A DNA stretch of 64,000 nucleotides from Ctena decussata (taxonomy: Eukaryota > Mollusca > Bivalvia > Lucinida > Lucinidae), in NCBI GenBank assembly GCA_963989385.1, contig OZ022501.1:84614979-84678978 (forward strand), in the 5' to 3' direction. Below the pieces are notes generated by a model. It made no database searches, was not told where the DNA came from, and saw only the letters and a program-made list of their open reading frames with translations. Positions 1 through 12,797 of the stretch are shown here, piece after piece (the first letter of the stretch is position 1; each line of letters starts with the position of its first letter). Position numbers and translations under genes: made by a program.

Positions 1-1890
1 GCGTTGTGTTTTTCTGAATCAGTTGCTGCCAAGAAAACCGTCGGATTGTTGAAAATAGTCGTGTTTATATAGCGCAAATAATATGTTGTAATCTAAAAAA
101 TTTGTTGCATGTCCATAAGTGTACGCCCACTTACTTCATTCTTCACACATTTTCTCCGTAGATGTGAGCTCTCGTGAAGGCCCCGGCATGGCGGATGGAT
201 AAGCCGGGGGTAAAAGCAGGCATAGTAAAAGACCTGGAATTGCGTGGAGAGGAATAGATGGATGAGATGATCTACATTCCGTTAGCTAAGATGAGCTCCC
301 AGAGCCTGGGATGGTATTCTTACGGGAACGAATTTGCTCTCTCAGAAAGAGCAAACCCTTTCCTGTAAGAGTACTACATGTATCCGAAATCCGTGGAAAG
401 AAGTGGTGATAGTAACCAAGCCAGCCATTCCACTGCATTCCACGCCATTCCACTCTATTCCAGGTTTCAAACTACGCCCAAAACTGCAGTGCAGCACGAC
501 GTCAGATGCCTTGCCAGTTTTCTTTTCTTTTTCTTTTTTTGCGAAATACAAAAAAAAGAAGAAGAAGAAGAAGCGTTAGCCGATGTGCGAACCATCTTAA
601 CCTTTAACTTTAGACTTTTCAGGGAAACTCTGCCTAGTGGACTCTTCTATTCTTTTATATTAGCTCATTCCATTGTCGTTTTCAGGGATATCTGGTTTCT
701 TGTACATTTATTAGTGGTTTTCTTTTTAAGAGGAGTGTCCATTTTGCGTATGCAGAAAAGTGAAAATCCTTGTCAGACACTGCGGATCTGATCTGGGTCT
801 GCACTATACATATTTTCCAAAGTCCCTTTAAATGGGACTCAAAGCGAAATGGGTTTATTTCGTTGTTTTAAGAGCTTTTCGACGTTCTAGCGTCCCTGGT
901 GCCGTGACCCCGAGAAAAATGCCTTATTGTTCCAGTCGCGAAGACTCAGATGTGTATTGTGCACCCGTACAGTCTGATCAGTCAGCACTGTTAGTTATAA
1001 GAATTCCTCAGGTCTCATAATTAGTGCAAATAGTGAAAAGAAAAAAAAACTTTTTCGACTGCGCCGATGCGTAGGCTTGCTGATCTGTTTTCATTGTTTG
1101 CTTGCCAATACGGCTCACTTTCTAATGGAATGGCTCGGTCACAGCCAAACAGCTAACATTCGCGGGCATGATGCTGGGTGAAAGTCAGTGACGGGGCATC
1201 CTACTTATTTGAATAATAGAAGGGCAAGGGCGGGCTGTACTTGCAGCAGGTGCGGGACGGGGGTTGTTTCACATCTGTCCTGTCTTCCTTTTCTTCCTTC
1301 CTCTCTTTGAAAGACGGCTCGATACAGACGGAAATACTGCCTCAAAAAGCTGTTAAAACCCAAAACAACCAACCAACAAACATTCACCGCTGGCGGTTCG
1401 CAGAGGCCTTTAAAATAGCTTTTCTTCCCATTACCTTAATACATGTATTTGGACAGCGCAGATAATACTGCTTCAAAAGGTCTGCACTATTTGTCATCAG
1501 TTTTATTAGCCAGTCTAGGCCATACATGTAGCAGACTGTAACAGAAATGGTCAAAATTTACGGTATATATCTATATGGTTTACAATAGGCTGTCTGAATT
1601 TCCGAATGCACCGGCCAATATTTCGTGCTATAAGCTCGATTTTGTGAATCTCATGACTGTACATAAAATTCAAGTAACGGGACATCGAAATGACATTGTT
1701 ATTAAAGAGAACAATCAGTACTGAACATTTCAAATAACACATGTTACGAGTAAGGAAGGCAGGTAAATGGGTTATTGGGATCTACGGCCCTTTCAACAGC
1801 GTTTAAGTCATTTCGGTATATGGGTGAATGAATGAGCAGGGCCGTCATCGGCTTTTGAAATTACATTTTTTTATCTCATTTAATTTTTTT
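1..1890. other. intergenic, no gene seen
   Basis: No reading frame here has recognisable protein features. The longest open frames (about 137 codons near 378-791) are T-rich or A-rich low-complexity. A short run of ATTCCA-like hexamers lies near 424-465 and a GAA run near 560-575. Segment 318-376 resembles the 'AATTTGCTCT...AGAGCAAA' core of a dispersed repeat seen elsewhere in the window. Confidence 0.5.
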
Positions 1891-1893
1891 TAA

Positions 1894-2305
1894 GTAGATG
1901 CATCAACAGGATAGTAGCAGTTTCCCCATACTGGATTTGTCACTGACATAATTCCCTCATAATCACCAAGATAAAAGAAGCATTTGATATGTGCTGTGGC
2001 CCTAAGCACTGTTTATTGGAAGCTATCAATTTGTGCCACCACAATTTGTTAAAGAAAAAATGTGTCTTTAAATGCATTTAAGTACTCTCAGAGTAAAAAG
2101 ATAGGCAATTATCAGGAATAACTACAATCAAATTCCACATCCCGCTCACAAAATCAATACGGAAAGAAGCACACACACACACACGAAAAAATTGACACAA
2201 GTTCACGAAAGACAAGCACGGCAAAATGAATTGCATTGAACAGCTCTTTCCCACAGGTGGTGATTCAGCTACTCTAATAAAAAATAACATCAACATCTAT
2301 TTTCA
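1894..2305. repeat. dispersed repeat, copy 1
   Basis: The first half (1894-2070) matches 11805-12000: both share GTAGATGCAT, AGTAGCAGTTTCCCCATA-like blocks, CCCTCATAATCA and a terminal TGTGTCTTTAA. The second half (2090-2305) matches 36050-36290, sharing AAAAAGAT.GGCAAT, CATCCCGCTC-type sequence, TTCACGAAAGAC and ACATCAACATCTATTTT. The two halves look like parts of one longer element kept in full only here. A short CA run sits at about 2169-2184. No coding capacity is seen. Confidence 0.6.
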
Positions 2306-2394
2306 TCTTTTTTTTCCTTTTTTTTATTTCAGACCTAAATACATCTTTAGTAACGATGGTTAATTTTTAGACTTCTGCGCAAACAATTACCCTT

Positions 2395-2580
2395 TAATCT
2401 TTCTCATATAAACCCTTTTTAACAACAACAGGTCCCGCATTTTGGGATTCTAAATTGAGAAAAAAGACATATAGAAAGCATCTGCTAACTTTTGGGGAAC
2501 TCTGTTGTATTTTCAACATTCTATGCAGATTTTTGTCTTCGCCCCAAATCAATGGTTAACACCACCTTAATGGTGTTTTA
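2395..2580. repeat. dispersed repeat, inverted partner at 53.1 kb
   Basis: This segment matches the reverse complement of about 53085-53270. Shared blocks include AACAGGTCC.GCATTTT, GCATCTGCTAA.TTTTGGGGAA, TTTTGTC/TTCGCCCCAAATCA and CACCACCTTAA. It is probably a non-autonomous transposon copy. Confidence 0.6.
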
Positions 2581-2688
2581 AACATGTTAAATACTATGTC
2601 GGTTTAGGGTTGCTGACTCTAATGTCTAATGCGGGGATGAACCAGTTTGAAACACAACGAATAGTGAAGGCATGAAAACAGCAGTAAT

Positions 2689-2920
2689 TGAGCCGCCACA
2701 CTACAAAATGTTGACTGTGCTCCTAGCAAAGACTCAGATCACCCTGGGTACCCGCCCCGTCTGATCAGAGTCTGTGATGCACGCGTGAAGCTAGAGTAGA
2801 CCCTGAGCTCGCCCTAAAGCACACATTAAAGACTCTGCTCAGACTGGACGGATGTCCAGGCCGATCTGAGTCTTTGCTGGGCGCACATGCCACTTTGTTG
2901 GTTTTATCGTGCCGAGGCAA
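2689..2920. mobile_element. palindromic MITE family 1, diverged copy
   Basis: It begins TGAGCCGCCACA and ends in GTGCCGAGGCA, with internal CAGATCACCCTGGG and the inverted partner CCAGGCCGATCTGAGTC. This is the roughly 240-bp inverted-repeat family found about 15 times in the window. This copy is clearly more diverged than most. Confidence 0.75.
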
Positions 2921-3419
2921 AACTTATCTGATCTGCTAAAGATCTACCGGAAGGTATTTAGCAAGGTATTATAGACAACTATTTGGAAATTCATAATAGT
3001 TCTCCAAAAAAGAATATTTACTGAGCCCCAAAAAACTATTAGCTGTTTGCAGTTTTCATTAAAGTTATAAACAAGAATACCCTTAGTTAAAATTGCAGTT
3101 TTTCTCAGTTTTGTGCATTTTTTTTTTCAAACCTAAGTAGCACGTTTGAAAATCAGTAGTGACTATTAAAATTCATTGTTAGGTCGCCAGCATTACCATT
3201 ACATTAAACAACCATTCAGAAAACGTTTTCGGTATCTTATCCACCTTTGTTTTTACTTAATTGGATAATGGTACATGTTTATTTTTCAATCGGATAAAAA
3301 CCTTCGGTGCTGCACAGTTCAAGGGGAGATAGTTGAAAATCAAAATTACGAATATCTGCATGCCGAAATTCACAGCAATATATGGTCAACTAATGAAACA
3401 AAGCTATTAAGGTATATGC

Positions 3420-3640
3420 AACTCCCATTTTCACAAAGGAAAACAACTTTTGTGACTTCATATTTTCTTCCATGGACAGTAATTCCCTTCTAAAATGAAG
3501 TCTACTCTGTAAAGAAGAAAATTGCTCCTAGGGAACAAATTTTTTCTTCACTCATTGAGAAGGAAATCAAAAATGAAAATGGTAGAGTTGCGTTCCCTGA
3601 AAGTGTACATATTCACCTTAAGATCATTTGCATGTTCGCG
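3420..3640. repeat. dispersed repeat family 3 copy
   Basis: The segment contains the family hallmarks: ACTTTTGTGACTTC, TCTACTCT, AAATTGCTC, GGGAACAAATT and GAAAGTGTACATATTCACCTTAAG. Similar pieces lie at 20615-20835, 35790-35990, 45630-45800, 47268-47500, 59985-60135 and 62580-62800. It is non-coding; superfamily unknown. Confidence 0.5.
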
Positions 3641-3999
3641 TAGTCTGGTCAGAGTCATAGCTATTTGTTACATACTTGTCAAGGTCAATAAACCGTCGAT
3701 GCCGACAGTGTCGATTCTAACCAAATCACAGAGATGGGCATCCTACTCTGAATTTTAGGTGTTCGAACGTGTTGTAAGCTAACTTTTACATCATGTCACG
3801 ATGCTTTTGTATCATTGTATTCATACATCTACATTATCTTTTTCTACAGTACGGTTTGTCTATTCTGGAACTTACCCTCCAATATAATGCTCGTTTCTTG
3901 GACTTCCGGAAAGTGCAGATCAAAGGCAAATTTTGTGACTGCCCATTTTCAGCATGGGTTTTGCTAGTGTTACATAAGCAAATTTAAAGAGTAACTACA

Positions 4000-4150
4000 C
4001 TTCCAGAACTGACTGAATCAGATCCCAAACCTTATCCCCAACACCAAAGGGAAAGATTGACAAAGACATCCCAACAAACAATAAATTACAAGTGTTAAGC
4101 CGAGTCAGCAGCTCTTTCCCAAGTAGGTGGCAACTCAGCTATCTTTATTG
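4000..4150. repeat. short piece of the 1.9-kb dispersed repeat
   Basis: AGCTCTTTCCCAAGTAGGTGG and TCAGCTATC match the end of the repeat at 2240-2280 and 36205-36250. The rest of the match is weak. Confidence 0.35.
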
Positions 4151-4731
4151 AACTAAATAATTTAGACCAACAGAAGCAAGTATAACAAAAGTCGGTGTGA
4201 AGAAGGTTTTTCCTGGTCAGTTCCTTTGTGAAATGAAAATTGAAAGATTCAGACGATTCAGTTTCACAAAATATTGAACATTAAAACTAATGAGGCTAAA
4301 AACAAAACTCATTTAAAGACAAAAATATCCAAACGGTTAATTATAACTGATAATTATTTGGTTTTACAACAATTTATACGCTAGTTTTGCGTAGCAACCA
4401 AAACGTGTTAGTAATACAATATTCGAATCCAGCATTTTAGACCTTCTCGCATGCAAATGTATCTTTAGCGAAACGTTTAGCATAAAATGCCGCTACGAGA
4501 TAAGATGAATAAGGCAATGACAGAATACCAAATACTCACCCAACCTGCGAACATGCGCACAGTTTCTAATGTCAGACTCCAAAAGAGTTTGTGATTTGTT
4601 TTTCCTCTCATCCACCATCCCGAATCTTCAGATGTTTCCATCCGTTATTTGTCTCTTACAACGAGCCAGCAACGGTTATGTCTGGTTCCCTGTCTTTGCT
4701 TTTGTCAGTTTTCTCTTATCTTCGTTTTAGG

Positions 4732-4922
4732 GGAGAGTCAGGTAACTTCGGACAGCGGGTAATTTCGGACAGTGACATTGTTTCCTTTATATGTCAGTTG
4801 TTTGGAACTAAAACAAAAAAAATGGCCAAACGGAGAAAATCCTGATGAGCCGTCTCATCTGGATTTTCACTTTTTGCAATTGTATGTCCGAATTTACCCG
4901 CCTGTCCGAAGTTACTATCCTA
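4732..4922. mobile_element. palindromic MITE family 2, copy 1
   Basis: Its ends are inverted: GGAGAGTCAGGTAACTTCGG on the left and CTGTCCGAAGTTACTATCC on the right. The interior carries GACATTGTTTCCTTTATATG, CCTGATGAGCCGTCTCATCT and GGATTTTCAC. Three other copies (7784, 38333, 45808) show the same layout, so this is one non-autonomous family. Confidence 0.8.
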
Positions 4923-7783
4923 TTTATTGACTTGGCTCTGCTATTTTCGTTTCTATCTGAATTAATCGAGTTTTTGGAATCATGTGGATTTTTTCAGCAT
5001 TTGATTTGAAATTAATTGTTACAGTAGTTATACGTTTTCTTACCTGTATCCTCTTACGTATACACGTATGTCTGTGATTTTCAGACGTCTGAAGATGCAC
5101 ATGTTTATTTCTTATGATTTGTGTCAGCTTATCATGTTGGTTTTATACTCAATGGATGTCTATTAGTCCTGGAGCCCTGGAAAAGAGGAAGAGGTTCGCT
5201 CCACTTTAATAGTAGAGTTTGGCGACCCTGTGCATTAAAAAAATACAATTGTTTTACCATAGATTTTGGCCCAGAGACATTTCGAGAAACGCCCAGGAGA
5301 CTGAAAAATGACCATCTGCTCACCTGAGTAATTTCTACAGAGTAAAGGCCCATCCGTTCTGTTGTGCATCTTCCGGCACTGAAACCAGCCTTTTAGTCAG
5401 GTGGTGGATTCGAGAAAAGAGCTCTAAAAAATGAGTTTGTGGGCACTTTCGCGGCATGATTGGCAACCATGCTAAAAGTACTTGCCGATATGTCCTCGTT
5501 TAATTTTTGTCGGTTGCCAAACCTGATTGCCCATTGTGTACCGTATAAACGAGGTCAAAGGTCATTAAGTGCAAAATCACGAAAAACTGTTTAGAAAATG
5601 GTTATTGTACATTTGGGATATAAATATCACCGCAGGTAAATGCTGAACACATCAAAAACCTCGTGCGACAATTGTAAAGCATACTTGAACAATTTCTGTT
5701 CAATTAAAACTGTGTTTGTGTCCGTCTGTACGCTTATTTTCGTAAAATACATGCATTCATAGAAATAACTTTAATATTTCATAAATCAAAGACTACACTG
5801 CATAAATATATGAACAACGCTTTTAGACTTGGTAAATTTCATCTTTATAAGCAAGCTATCATATATTTCTAGCTCAACATTTACATAAAAATGCTGGTTT
5901 CATTAGCATGGGTTGTTTGCGATACATATATTGTTTACAGTTGCAATCGGAAATCTCATGCAAATTAATAGCCATAATTTTTTTCGGTGTTTTCACATAA
6001 ACTTGCAAGAATTTTAAGACTGAGCTGTGAAGCATATAAAATACAATGCAGATAAATCAATCTCATGTACTTTACGTTACCAAAATGGTAAATTAGTCAT
6101 ATAAATCTATATTAAGAGCTTCAATGATATAAAAATATGTGGTATTATTCATGTTTTGTGTTTATAGATGTTTTCTAGTTAATAAAGTTTACAAAGTGGA
6201 CAATGATCCATTTTCAAACTATTTTTAGACATAAAATACACATCAACATGTCTAGAATAAGTTTTCAGATATACAGGAGTATTTCATATGTTCAATCAAG
6301 AATATCAAAATTTAGACAGAAATTTTGAAACTCATCGACTCGTGCTTTTGATTCTAATGGGAGTTTATGTTATACATGCAAAGTTGTTCAAAACTGTAAC
6401 ATATACGATTTGTATCAATCTTACAGCATGACGTGTAATTTACGTTAACACAGACAAGTTTATAGGTTCATAGGAAGTTTATGGGAAGCATATATTATAA
6501 ATCGAATCTAAATATTGCTATTTGCCATACGATATTATGTTGGACCTCGTGTGAATCGCCTCTCCTAGAGATTCATAATGAATTTAATTGACTTAAAGGC
6601 ATTAGCCTTTGTAGTTTACGTTATAGTAAGTATTTTAATTTCGTACCTGAAAACTGTTGATTTTTTAGAAAAGTCTTGAAAGTAACTTGAAACTTTGTCT
6701 ACGTATGAATGGGCATACGGTACAAGTTAAATAATGAAGAAAACAAACCATGCTGCTTCCTATATAAATACAAAGGAAACAAGATGAATCAAGGAGGTGG
6801 GGGAGGAAGCGGGGTGAAAATTGTAACAATTGTCCAAGCTATCCCCGATTCCAAGGTTTATACCCTATTTCCCCAGGAATCTTAATACTACATTTGTCGT
6901 TTAACAGTTATGACATCATAAATGAATAAAGCCAGTTATGGAAAGGAAGGGGTGAAAATATAGCTACACTACAAATTACCAAGGGGACTTAATCATCAAT
7001 ACAATCTACTATGAAACATTCCTGAAACCGTTGTTTAAGCTCTTACAACTACAAGACATTTGCTCTAATGCAAGTTTCAGGCATCAAATCACCTACTGTT
7101 AAACCTGTTCTGGTATCTCAGCTCATCTAAATAGGTTGGGATAGTGAAAGCATTTTGAGAAAACAGCTAAGGCGATTGTTATACGAGGTTAACCTACTAC
7201 ATGATCACGTTTCCCACTGCTGTACCCGCTAAAAAAATTACAAGACATCTATGTTTTACCATTTCATTCACCAGAATCACCTCCTTAGAACCGTCAGTTG
7301 AAAAAAAGCTGTCTCGTTTTACATGATATAATGCATACAGCTTCACTTACGGTTATAGGTTCTTCTAGACAGACTTAGATATACCTTCAGTAGAAAATTT
7401 CGCCGATGCCTGTGTTGGGTCATGTTGAACATTATATAGTGCATACATCTTCGCCCTTGGTTACAGGTTGTTCTAAACAGTTATTATATATAGACAATCT
7501 CTGACTCATTCAAGTGTCTCTAAACAGATAAACACTGTGATAAAATGAGGAAAAGGGCTCCTAGAAAAACTATTAAGTAAGCTAAAGAGAACGACTAGTT
7601 AAACCACGGAGAGCAGGCAGAAGACAGTACCTCGTCTTAGATTACATTTATATCGAAACAGATCCAGATTATGTGTTTTAAGGATAAATCAAGGATACAT
7701 TTTCTTATATCACATTGAAAACATACATTTTGATTCCTCATTAGAATCGTCTCGGATCTGGAACACTAGCTGTCCCTGGAAGA
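4923..7783. other. intergenic, nothing recognised
   Basis: This AT-rich stretch has no convincing gene. The open frames near 5121-5353 lack codon structure or family motifs. I see no clear inverted or tandem repeats apart from short A/T runs. Confidence 0.45.
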
Positions 7784-7995
7784 GGATAGAGTCGGGTAAC
7801 TTCGGACAGCAGGTAAATTCGGACGGTCACATTGTTTCATTTATATGTCAGTTTTTGGAATTAAAGGAAAAATAATTGAGCAAATAGTGAAAATGCTATT
7901 GAGACGGTTCATGATGAGCCGTCTCATCTGGATTTTCACTGTTTGCAATGGTATGTCCGAATTTACCGGCTGTCTGGAGTTACCCGACTCTACCC
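7784..7995. mobile_element. palindromic MITE family 2, copy 2
   Basis: The left end GGATAGAGTCGGGTAACTTC is inverted against the right end GAGTTACCCGACTCTACCC. The interior again holds GTTTCATTTATATGTCAG and an inverted GATGAGCCGTCTCATCTGG block. Confidence 0.8.
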
Positions 7996-8680
7996 TATGG
8001 ATGTGTGCACAATAATATCACCTTTTAAGCTGTATTGATAAGAATGTTTCAAACAAATCTAATAGAATTTTTCGTAAACAAATTTGGATTCTGAGACAAC
8101 CCACTTTAGAAACTTTTGTCGAAAAAAAAAAACCTCTGTAATTTAAACTGGTGATGCTGAAGACTTGACGTTCATGTTATTCATGACATTTGAACTACAA
8201 TCTATTTAGATACTATTTTTGTTCAAGAACATATTAGAATTTTATTATGATAAGAAAAAAACTGTTTTTATAGTTTATTTTTCAAGCGATTTTATCAGTT
8301 TTCTTATAGTTGTTTAACTGTTTCTTTGCGTGGCATTTTATATTGACTTTCGGAAATGGTGTGGATGAGCGATGAAGATGTATCGGTGTTGCTCGCATGT
8401 TGGTGTATGAATCGTTCAATTTATATATATTTACTGATCCTGATAACTTACTTTATTATATATCTATCAATGATACACCCTTTGAACTGCCTGTTTTCTG
8501 GTCATCTGATACAGAAAGCGTGTCGAACTGACATTTTCTGAATCCGTATCACTATCCCTTAAAACGAGGCTATTTCTGAGATCCAGCTTCAGGCTCGTCA
8601 TTTGTTAACGTGCATCGCATACACGAGAACCAGAGAAACGGGACCAGTGACGTAACGTCAACAAATACGTCAAATGGCAC
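7996..8680. other. intergenic, nothing recognised
   Basis: AT-rich; the 61-codon frame at 8356-8541 has no recognisable features. Confidence 0.4.
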
Positions 8681-8966
8681 GCCACGATAGCTCAGTCGGT
8701 AGCATTTGTCTCACGACTAGCTACATACCTTTGCCACGCAGGTTCGAATCCGGCTCGATGCATCATCGCTGACAAGTATAGATAGTTGGCTGTTCCATTA
8801 GGTATATAATAAACAAATTATTATAAAAGTAACTTGATCTGGCATACTGTATCACGTCTCGCGGATGAGCTCATACTATCGGATCACCCTCGATGCAAGC
8901 GTCTCGGATGATCCGATGGTATATGCTCATCCACACGACGTGATACAGTACCCCAGATCAAGTTAC
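8681..8966 (+). mobile_element. tRNA-derived SINE-like unit with hairpin tail
   Basis: The head has both internal RNA polymerase III promoter boxes of a tRNA gene: an A box TAGCTCAGTCGG at 8688-8699 and a B box GGTTCGAATCC at 8741-8751. It does not fold as a full tRNA. The tail, 8829-8966, is a long imperfect inverted repeat (GTAACTTGATCTGG... against ...CCAGATCAAGTTAC). A tRNA head fused to a hairpin is seen directly; transcription by Pol III is inferred. Confidence 0.65.
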
Positions 8967-9235
8967 TATAATAATTATAATAATGTGTATATCCGAAGCA
9001 TGTAACTTTTATTTCGTATTTTCTTTCTTTTTATTGCACGATACAAAAAAGTTGTATAAAGCAAAATGGAGTCTACTCATGCCGGAAAAACAAGAAGAAT
9101 TTTCTCTTACAAAATTTGCTCCGAAAGGAGCTATTTGTTGCCTTTGGAAGTTGAATTCCATTCAAATAAGGTAAAAGTGAAAAAGCAAAATGGAAGAAAT
9201 TTAAAAAGAAAAAACATCTGTGAATGCTCAAAATG

Positions 9236-9333
9236 TAATGTGCTTGAGAACTGGGACACATAGAATTATCAATTTCCCATTTGTATCAAATGGAAAATTC
9301 ATTAAGTAGGTGTCCCAAAATAAAAGCACATTA
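9236..9333. repeat. hairpin with GGGACAC arms
   Basis: AATGTGCTT...GGGACAC is inverted against GTGTCCC...AAGCACATT, with a second inner inverted pair around CATTTG. Related hairpins lie at 19600-19800. Probably a very short MITE. Confidence 0.6.
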
Positions 9334-9651
9334 TGTTTTTTTAAAAATTTCCGATTTAGACTTGATTGTTTTTTGAATTCATGCTTCTCATATAGTGTAT
9401 ATAACGCCATGTCGACATCCTCAATAATTCATAGGATTTGGCTATATTCCATAACAAAATATTTTCATTTTACCGCACCTTTTGAGTCTGTAAATATTTT
9501 TCAACGTCTGAATTGCTTCACCACATTCAGTATGACAAAATATTTTGAAAAAGATGAGGAGAATTCTGCATTCGTTGATTAAAGAGTCATTGCCCCTGTT
9601 TACCAGCTATGAAGCTCAAAAATTGGCTGCCATAAGGTTTTGCAATTTTAT

Positions 9652-9859
9652 ATGAGCCGCGGCACTACAAAACCAGCAAAGTGGATCATTCGCCCAGTTT
9701 GAGCAGAGTCTTCCCTGTCCGCATGGCGTTAGCTTAGTCTCTTAGCTACAGTTTAAGCGCAAAGCAGCGACTCTGATTAGACCTGGCGGTACACAAGCTG
9801 ATCTGAGTCTGCGCTTTGCGCACAACCACTTTGTTGCTTTTCTCATGTAGCAGCTCATA
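9652..9859. mobile_element. palindromic MITE family 1, short copy
   Basis: The ends are ATGAGCCGCGGCAC and CATGTAGCAGCTCAT. The interior retains GCCCAGTTTGAGCAGAGTC and CTGATCTGAGTCTGCGC. It is slightly shorter than the 240-bp family length. Confidence 0.75.
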
Positions 9860-10950
9860 TTAAGAAGAGCAATGGTAAACAAGCGGATTTATGCATATTT
9901 GAAAAAAAAATCGTGTCGTGAAATGGTGCAACGGGCGTATATTGCCCCTTTTGCGGTGTTCTTGCTGAAAAGTTTGCACATGCTACTTGAGATGAAAGAG
10001 CAAGATTCAAACTACATTCATAAACATGTCTAAATTTCATAAATTTTCTTGAAAAGCATATTTTATAAAGAGTAAGTTGGAGATCCAAAAAGTTCAAGAA
10101 AAATTAAAAAAAATATTGCAAACTTACGTGAATATTCTGCTTACATGTATTACGTACTTGTTGCTCATCAAATTGAAAAAAATAAAACAATTTCATAGGA
10201 TATTCGTCTGCCGGTTGAAAACGAAGTTTTAGATGACGATTACTGGCTAATACTATAATAACCTTAGATATGATGAAGAAAAATAATCCTATTTCTACCT
10301 TCAGTTCTAAACTATCAGTCATTTTCATTTAACATAATAATATATTTACTGGTTGGCAACCAAAGCTTACTTGGTTTGGAAATGATCTAACTGGACAAAT
10401 GCAACCTTTTCCGCTATGTAACAACAATAGTTAGAATCTGTTATGGACTTAAAGACACATTTTTGATTGCATAATACCCTAATGACTGTTTCTTGAAACA
10501 TGCTGCTCAGAGATAAGACCGTCTGGGAGACTTGTGACTGAAGTACAGGTAGGGGCCAAATAAAGGGCAATCAGCTATCAAAGGAAAAGAGAAAATATGG
10601 TTATAAACAAATTATAATTGGATCAGACTGTGTTGTTAAAGACCACATAAAACTGTGTAAAAAATACCATGATTGCCAAAAGACTTATTTTATAGGAAGG
10701 GATGATATAAATAGGGTCATGTAAATAGGTACTCTTACATTATAACGTACACACAGAGGACTTTGATGATTCTGTGCAGTCTCATCAGTGCCTTCCCTGT
10801 TTGCATGAATAGTATGAGGTTCCTGGAAATTTAAAACAGCAAAATGATAATCCAGATCAGTCTACACATATGTGATAACTGATTTGAATATCTACTGCTC
10901 AGAAAATGAAAATCCAGATCAGTCTACACAGCAATGACGGCTCGTTTGAA
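9860..10950. other. intergenic, nothing recognised
   Basis: AT-rich with no supported gene. Two short phrases, CCAGATCAGTCTACACA near 10853 and 10914, recur as a degenerate ~55-bp repeat that continues past the next MITE (11240-11470). Confidence 0.4.
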
Positions 10951-11193
10951 TATGAGCCGTGACACGAGAAAACGAACAATGTGGTTGTGCGACCAGCGCA
11001 GACTCGGATCAGCCTGGGCATCCGCCCAGTCTGATCAGAGTCTTCGCTGTCCGCATGGAGGTAGCTTAGACCCTCAGCTACCCTTTGAGCACTTAACAAT
11101 GAGTCTGACCAAACTGGGCAAATATCCAGGCTGATCTGAGTCGGCGCTCTGCGCACAGCCACATTGTTGGTTTTCTCGTGTCGCGGCTCATAT
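10951..11193. mobile_element. palindromic MITE family 1, full copy
   Basis: A full-length copy. The TGAGCCGTGACACGAGAAAA end pairs with TTTTCTCGTGTCGCGGCTCA. Each arm carries a CAGACTCGGATCAGCCTGGG-type block and its complement, so a transcript would fold into one long stem. TAT-like bases flank both ends. Confidence 0.85.
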
Positions 11194-11804
11194 TTACTGT
11201 TTACAAGAGTAGTCTGTCGTTTCTTGAAATTTCAAACACAGAAATGAAGACCCTGGTCAATCTACAAAGCTGTCACGACTGATTTGAATATTATATTTTC
11301 TCATAACAGTTTTGTCAGCAGTGAGTATTCATATCAGCCTGCACAGCTAAACAGCGAAAAAGACCCTGATAAGTCTATGCATATGTGATTTGAATATTTA
11401 CTTTTTGTATTCAAATCAATCAGCATAGTTAAACAGCAATAGCGAAGACCTTGATCAGCCTACACAACTGATTTTAATAAATAAACTGGTGAAATTGAAA
11501 AAGTATCATCAAAGCATATTTGACACAAATGCTCATCTGCACAGACGTCTTCATTTTTGCTTTTCACAGAAAAACATTTTACTGTTTTAAAATGCCAAAA
11601 CTTTTAAAATGTTAAACTTCAAGACAATTAAACATCATTTTATTTGCATTAAACGTAACAAACAATAAACTAAATAAATCAAATAAAAAAACGTTCATCC
11701 ACTAGTTTATATCAGATCTGAAAAATATAATTAATATTTAAAATACAGGTTTCGTTTATCATGAATTCAAAAATTGTTTTTATCTTATCTACTTAGTTTT
11801 TCTC

Positions 11805-12000
11805 AAAGTAGATGCATAAATAGGATAATAGCAGTTTCCCCATATTAGGCCCCCTCGTACAGTTTTATTACTTGCTAATCCCCTCATAATCATCCAGATA
11901 AGATAAGCCTTTGATGTGAGCTATAGTCCTAAGTACTGTTTATTGTGGGTGATCAAATTGTGCCACCCCATTTACTTAAAGAAAAAAAATGTGTCTTTAA
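11805..12000. repeat. dispersed repeat, copy 2
   Basis: Matches 1894-2070 through GTAGATGCATAAATAGGATA, GCAGTTTCCCCATA, CCCTCATAATCA, AGTACTGTTTATTG and AATGTGTCTTTAA. The part matching 36 kb is absent here. Confidence 0.6.
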
Positions 12001-12575
12001 TGATACTGTTTTTTTTTAATGAACGGATGTTTAATTATGGAATGAAATGAGTATGTGAATACTGACACGTTATAAAACTTTTGCATAACACCTGTGCTGT
12101 ATCTCCTTTTAATTAGCAATTTGAATGTGCTGATGAAACTGTTGTCATAGTGATTTTATTTCTTTTCGTGTTTTCTTTTCTAAACCCTTATCTGTGTCAC
12201 TGTAAGTTTCAGTACGCCATTAAAAATCTGTAATGCAGATCGGAGGGATTCAGACCAGCTTGCGCTGCCGCTATGTCTAGTGGAAACTTTCATACACAAA
12301 GTTTTAACTATGAGAGAAATAAAGGCGAACCAAACGGACTGGGCAACTAGGATGCACAGAACGGTCGAAGTCAGAACTTTTCATATAATGCACTAAGGAG
12401 TTTTTATGCTAGTGACGGCTAAACAACTTTATTAAAAATGCCCGAAAGAAAATTTTTAAAACAGCCCAGAAAGTTATATGAGAAAATGTTTATTAAGAAA
12501 TCATAAAGGTAATAAAAAGGTGTGTAATTATAAAAACATGATAGTGCCATTTAATACATCTGAGCAAGGATCAAA

Positions 12576-12797
12576 TGAGCCGCGACATGACAAAACCAAC
12601 AATGTGGTTGTGCGCCCAGCGCAGACTCAGATCAGCCTGCGCCTCTGCTCAGTTTGATAAGACTCTTCGTTAAGAGCTCAAATGGTAACTGAGGGTCTAA
12701 GCTACCTCCATGCGGACAGTGAAGACTCTGATCAGACTGGGCGGATGCCCACGCTGATCTGAGTCTGCGCTGGGCGCTCATCTGTCGTGTCGGCTCA
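12576..12797. mobile_element. palindromic MITE family 1 copy
   Basis: Ends TGAGCCGCGACATGACAAAA and CTGTCGTGTCGGCTCA. The right arm has lost some of the GGTTTT block, otherwise the family layout is kept. Confidence 0.85.

Noticed and set aside
378..791. 137-codon open frame near the left edge
   Set aside because: Phe-rich and Lys/Glu-rich low-complexity translation over T and GAA runs; no domain, no conserved pattern.
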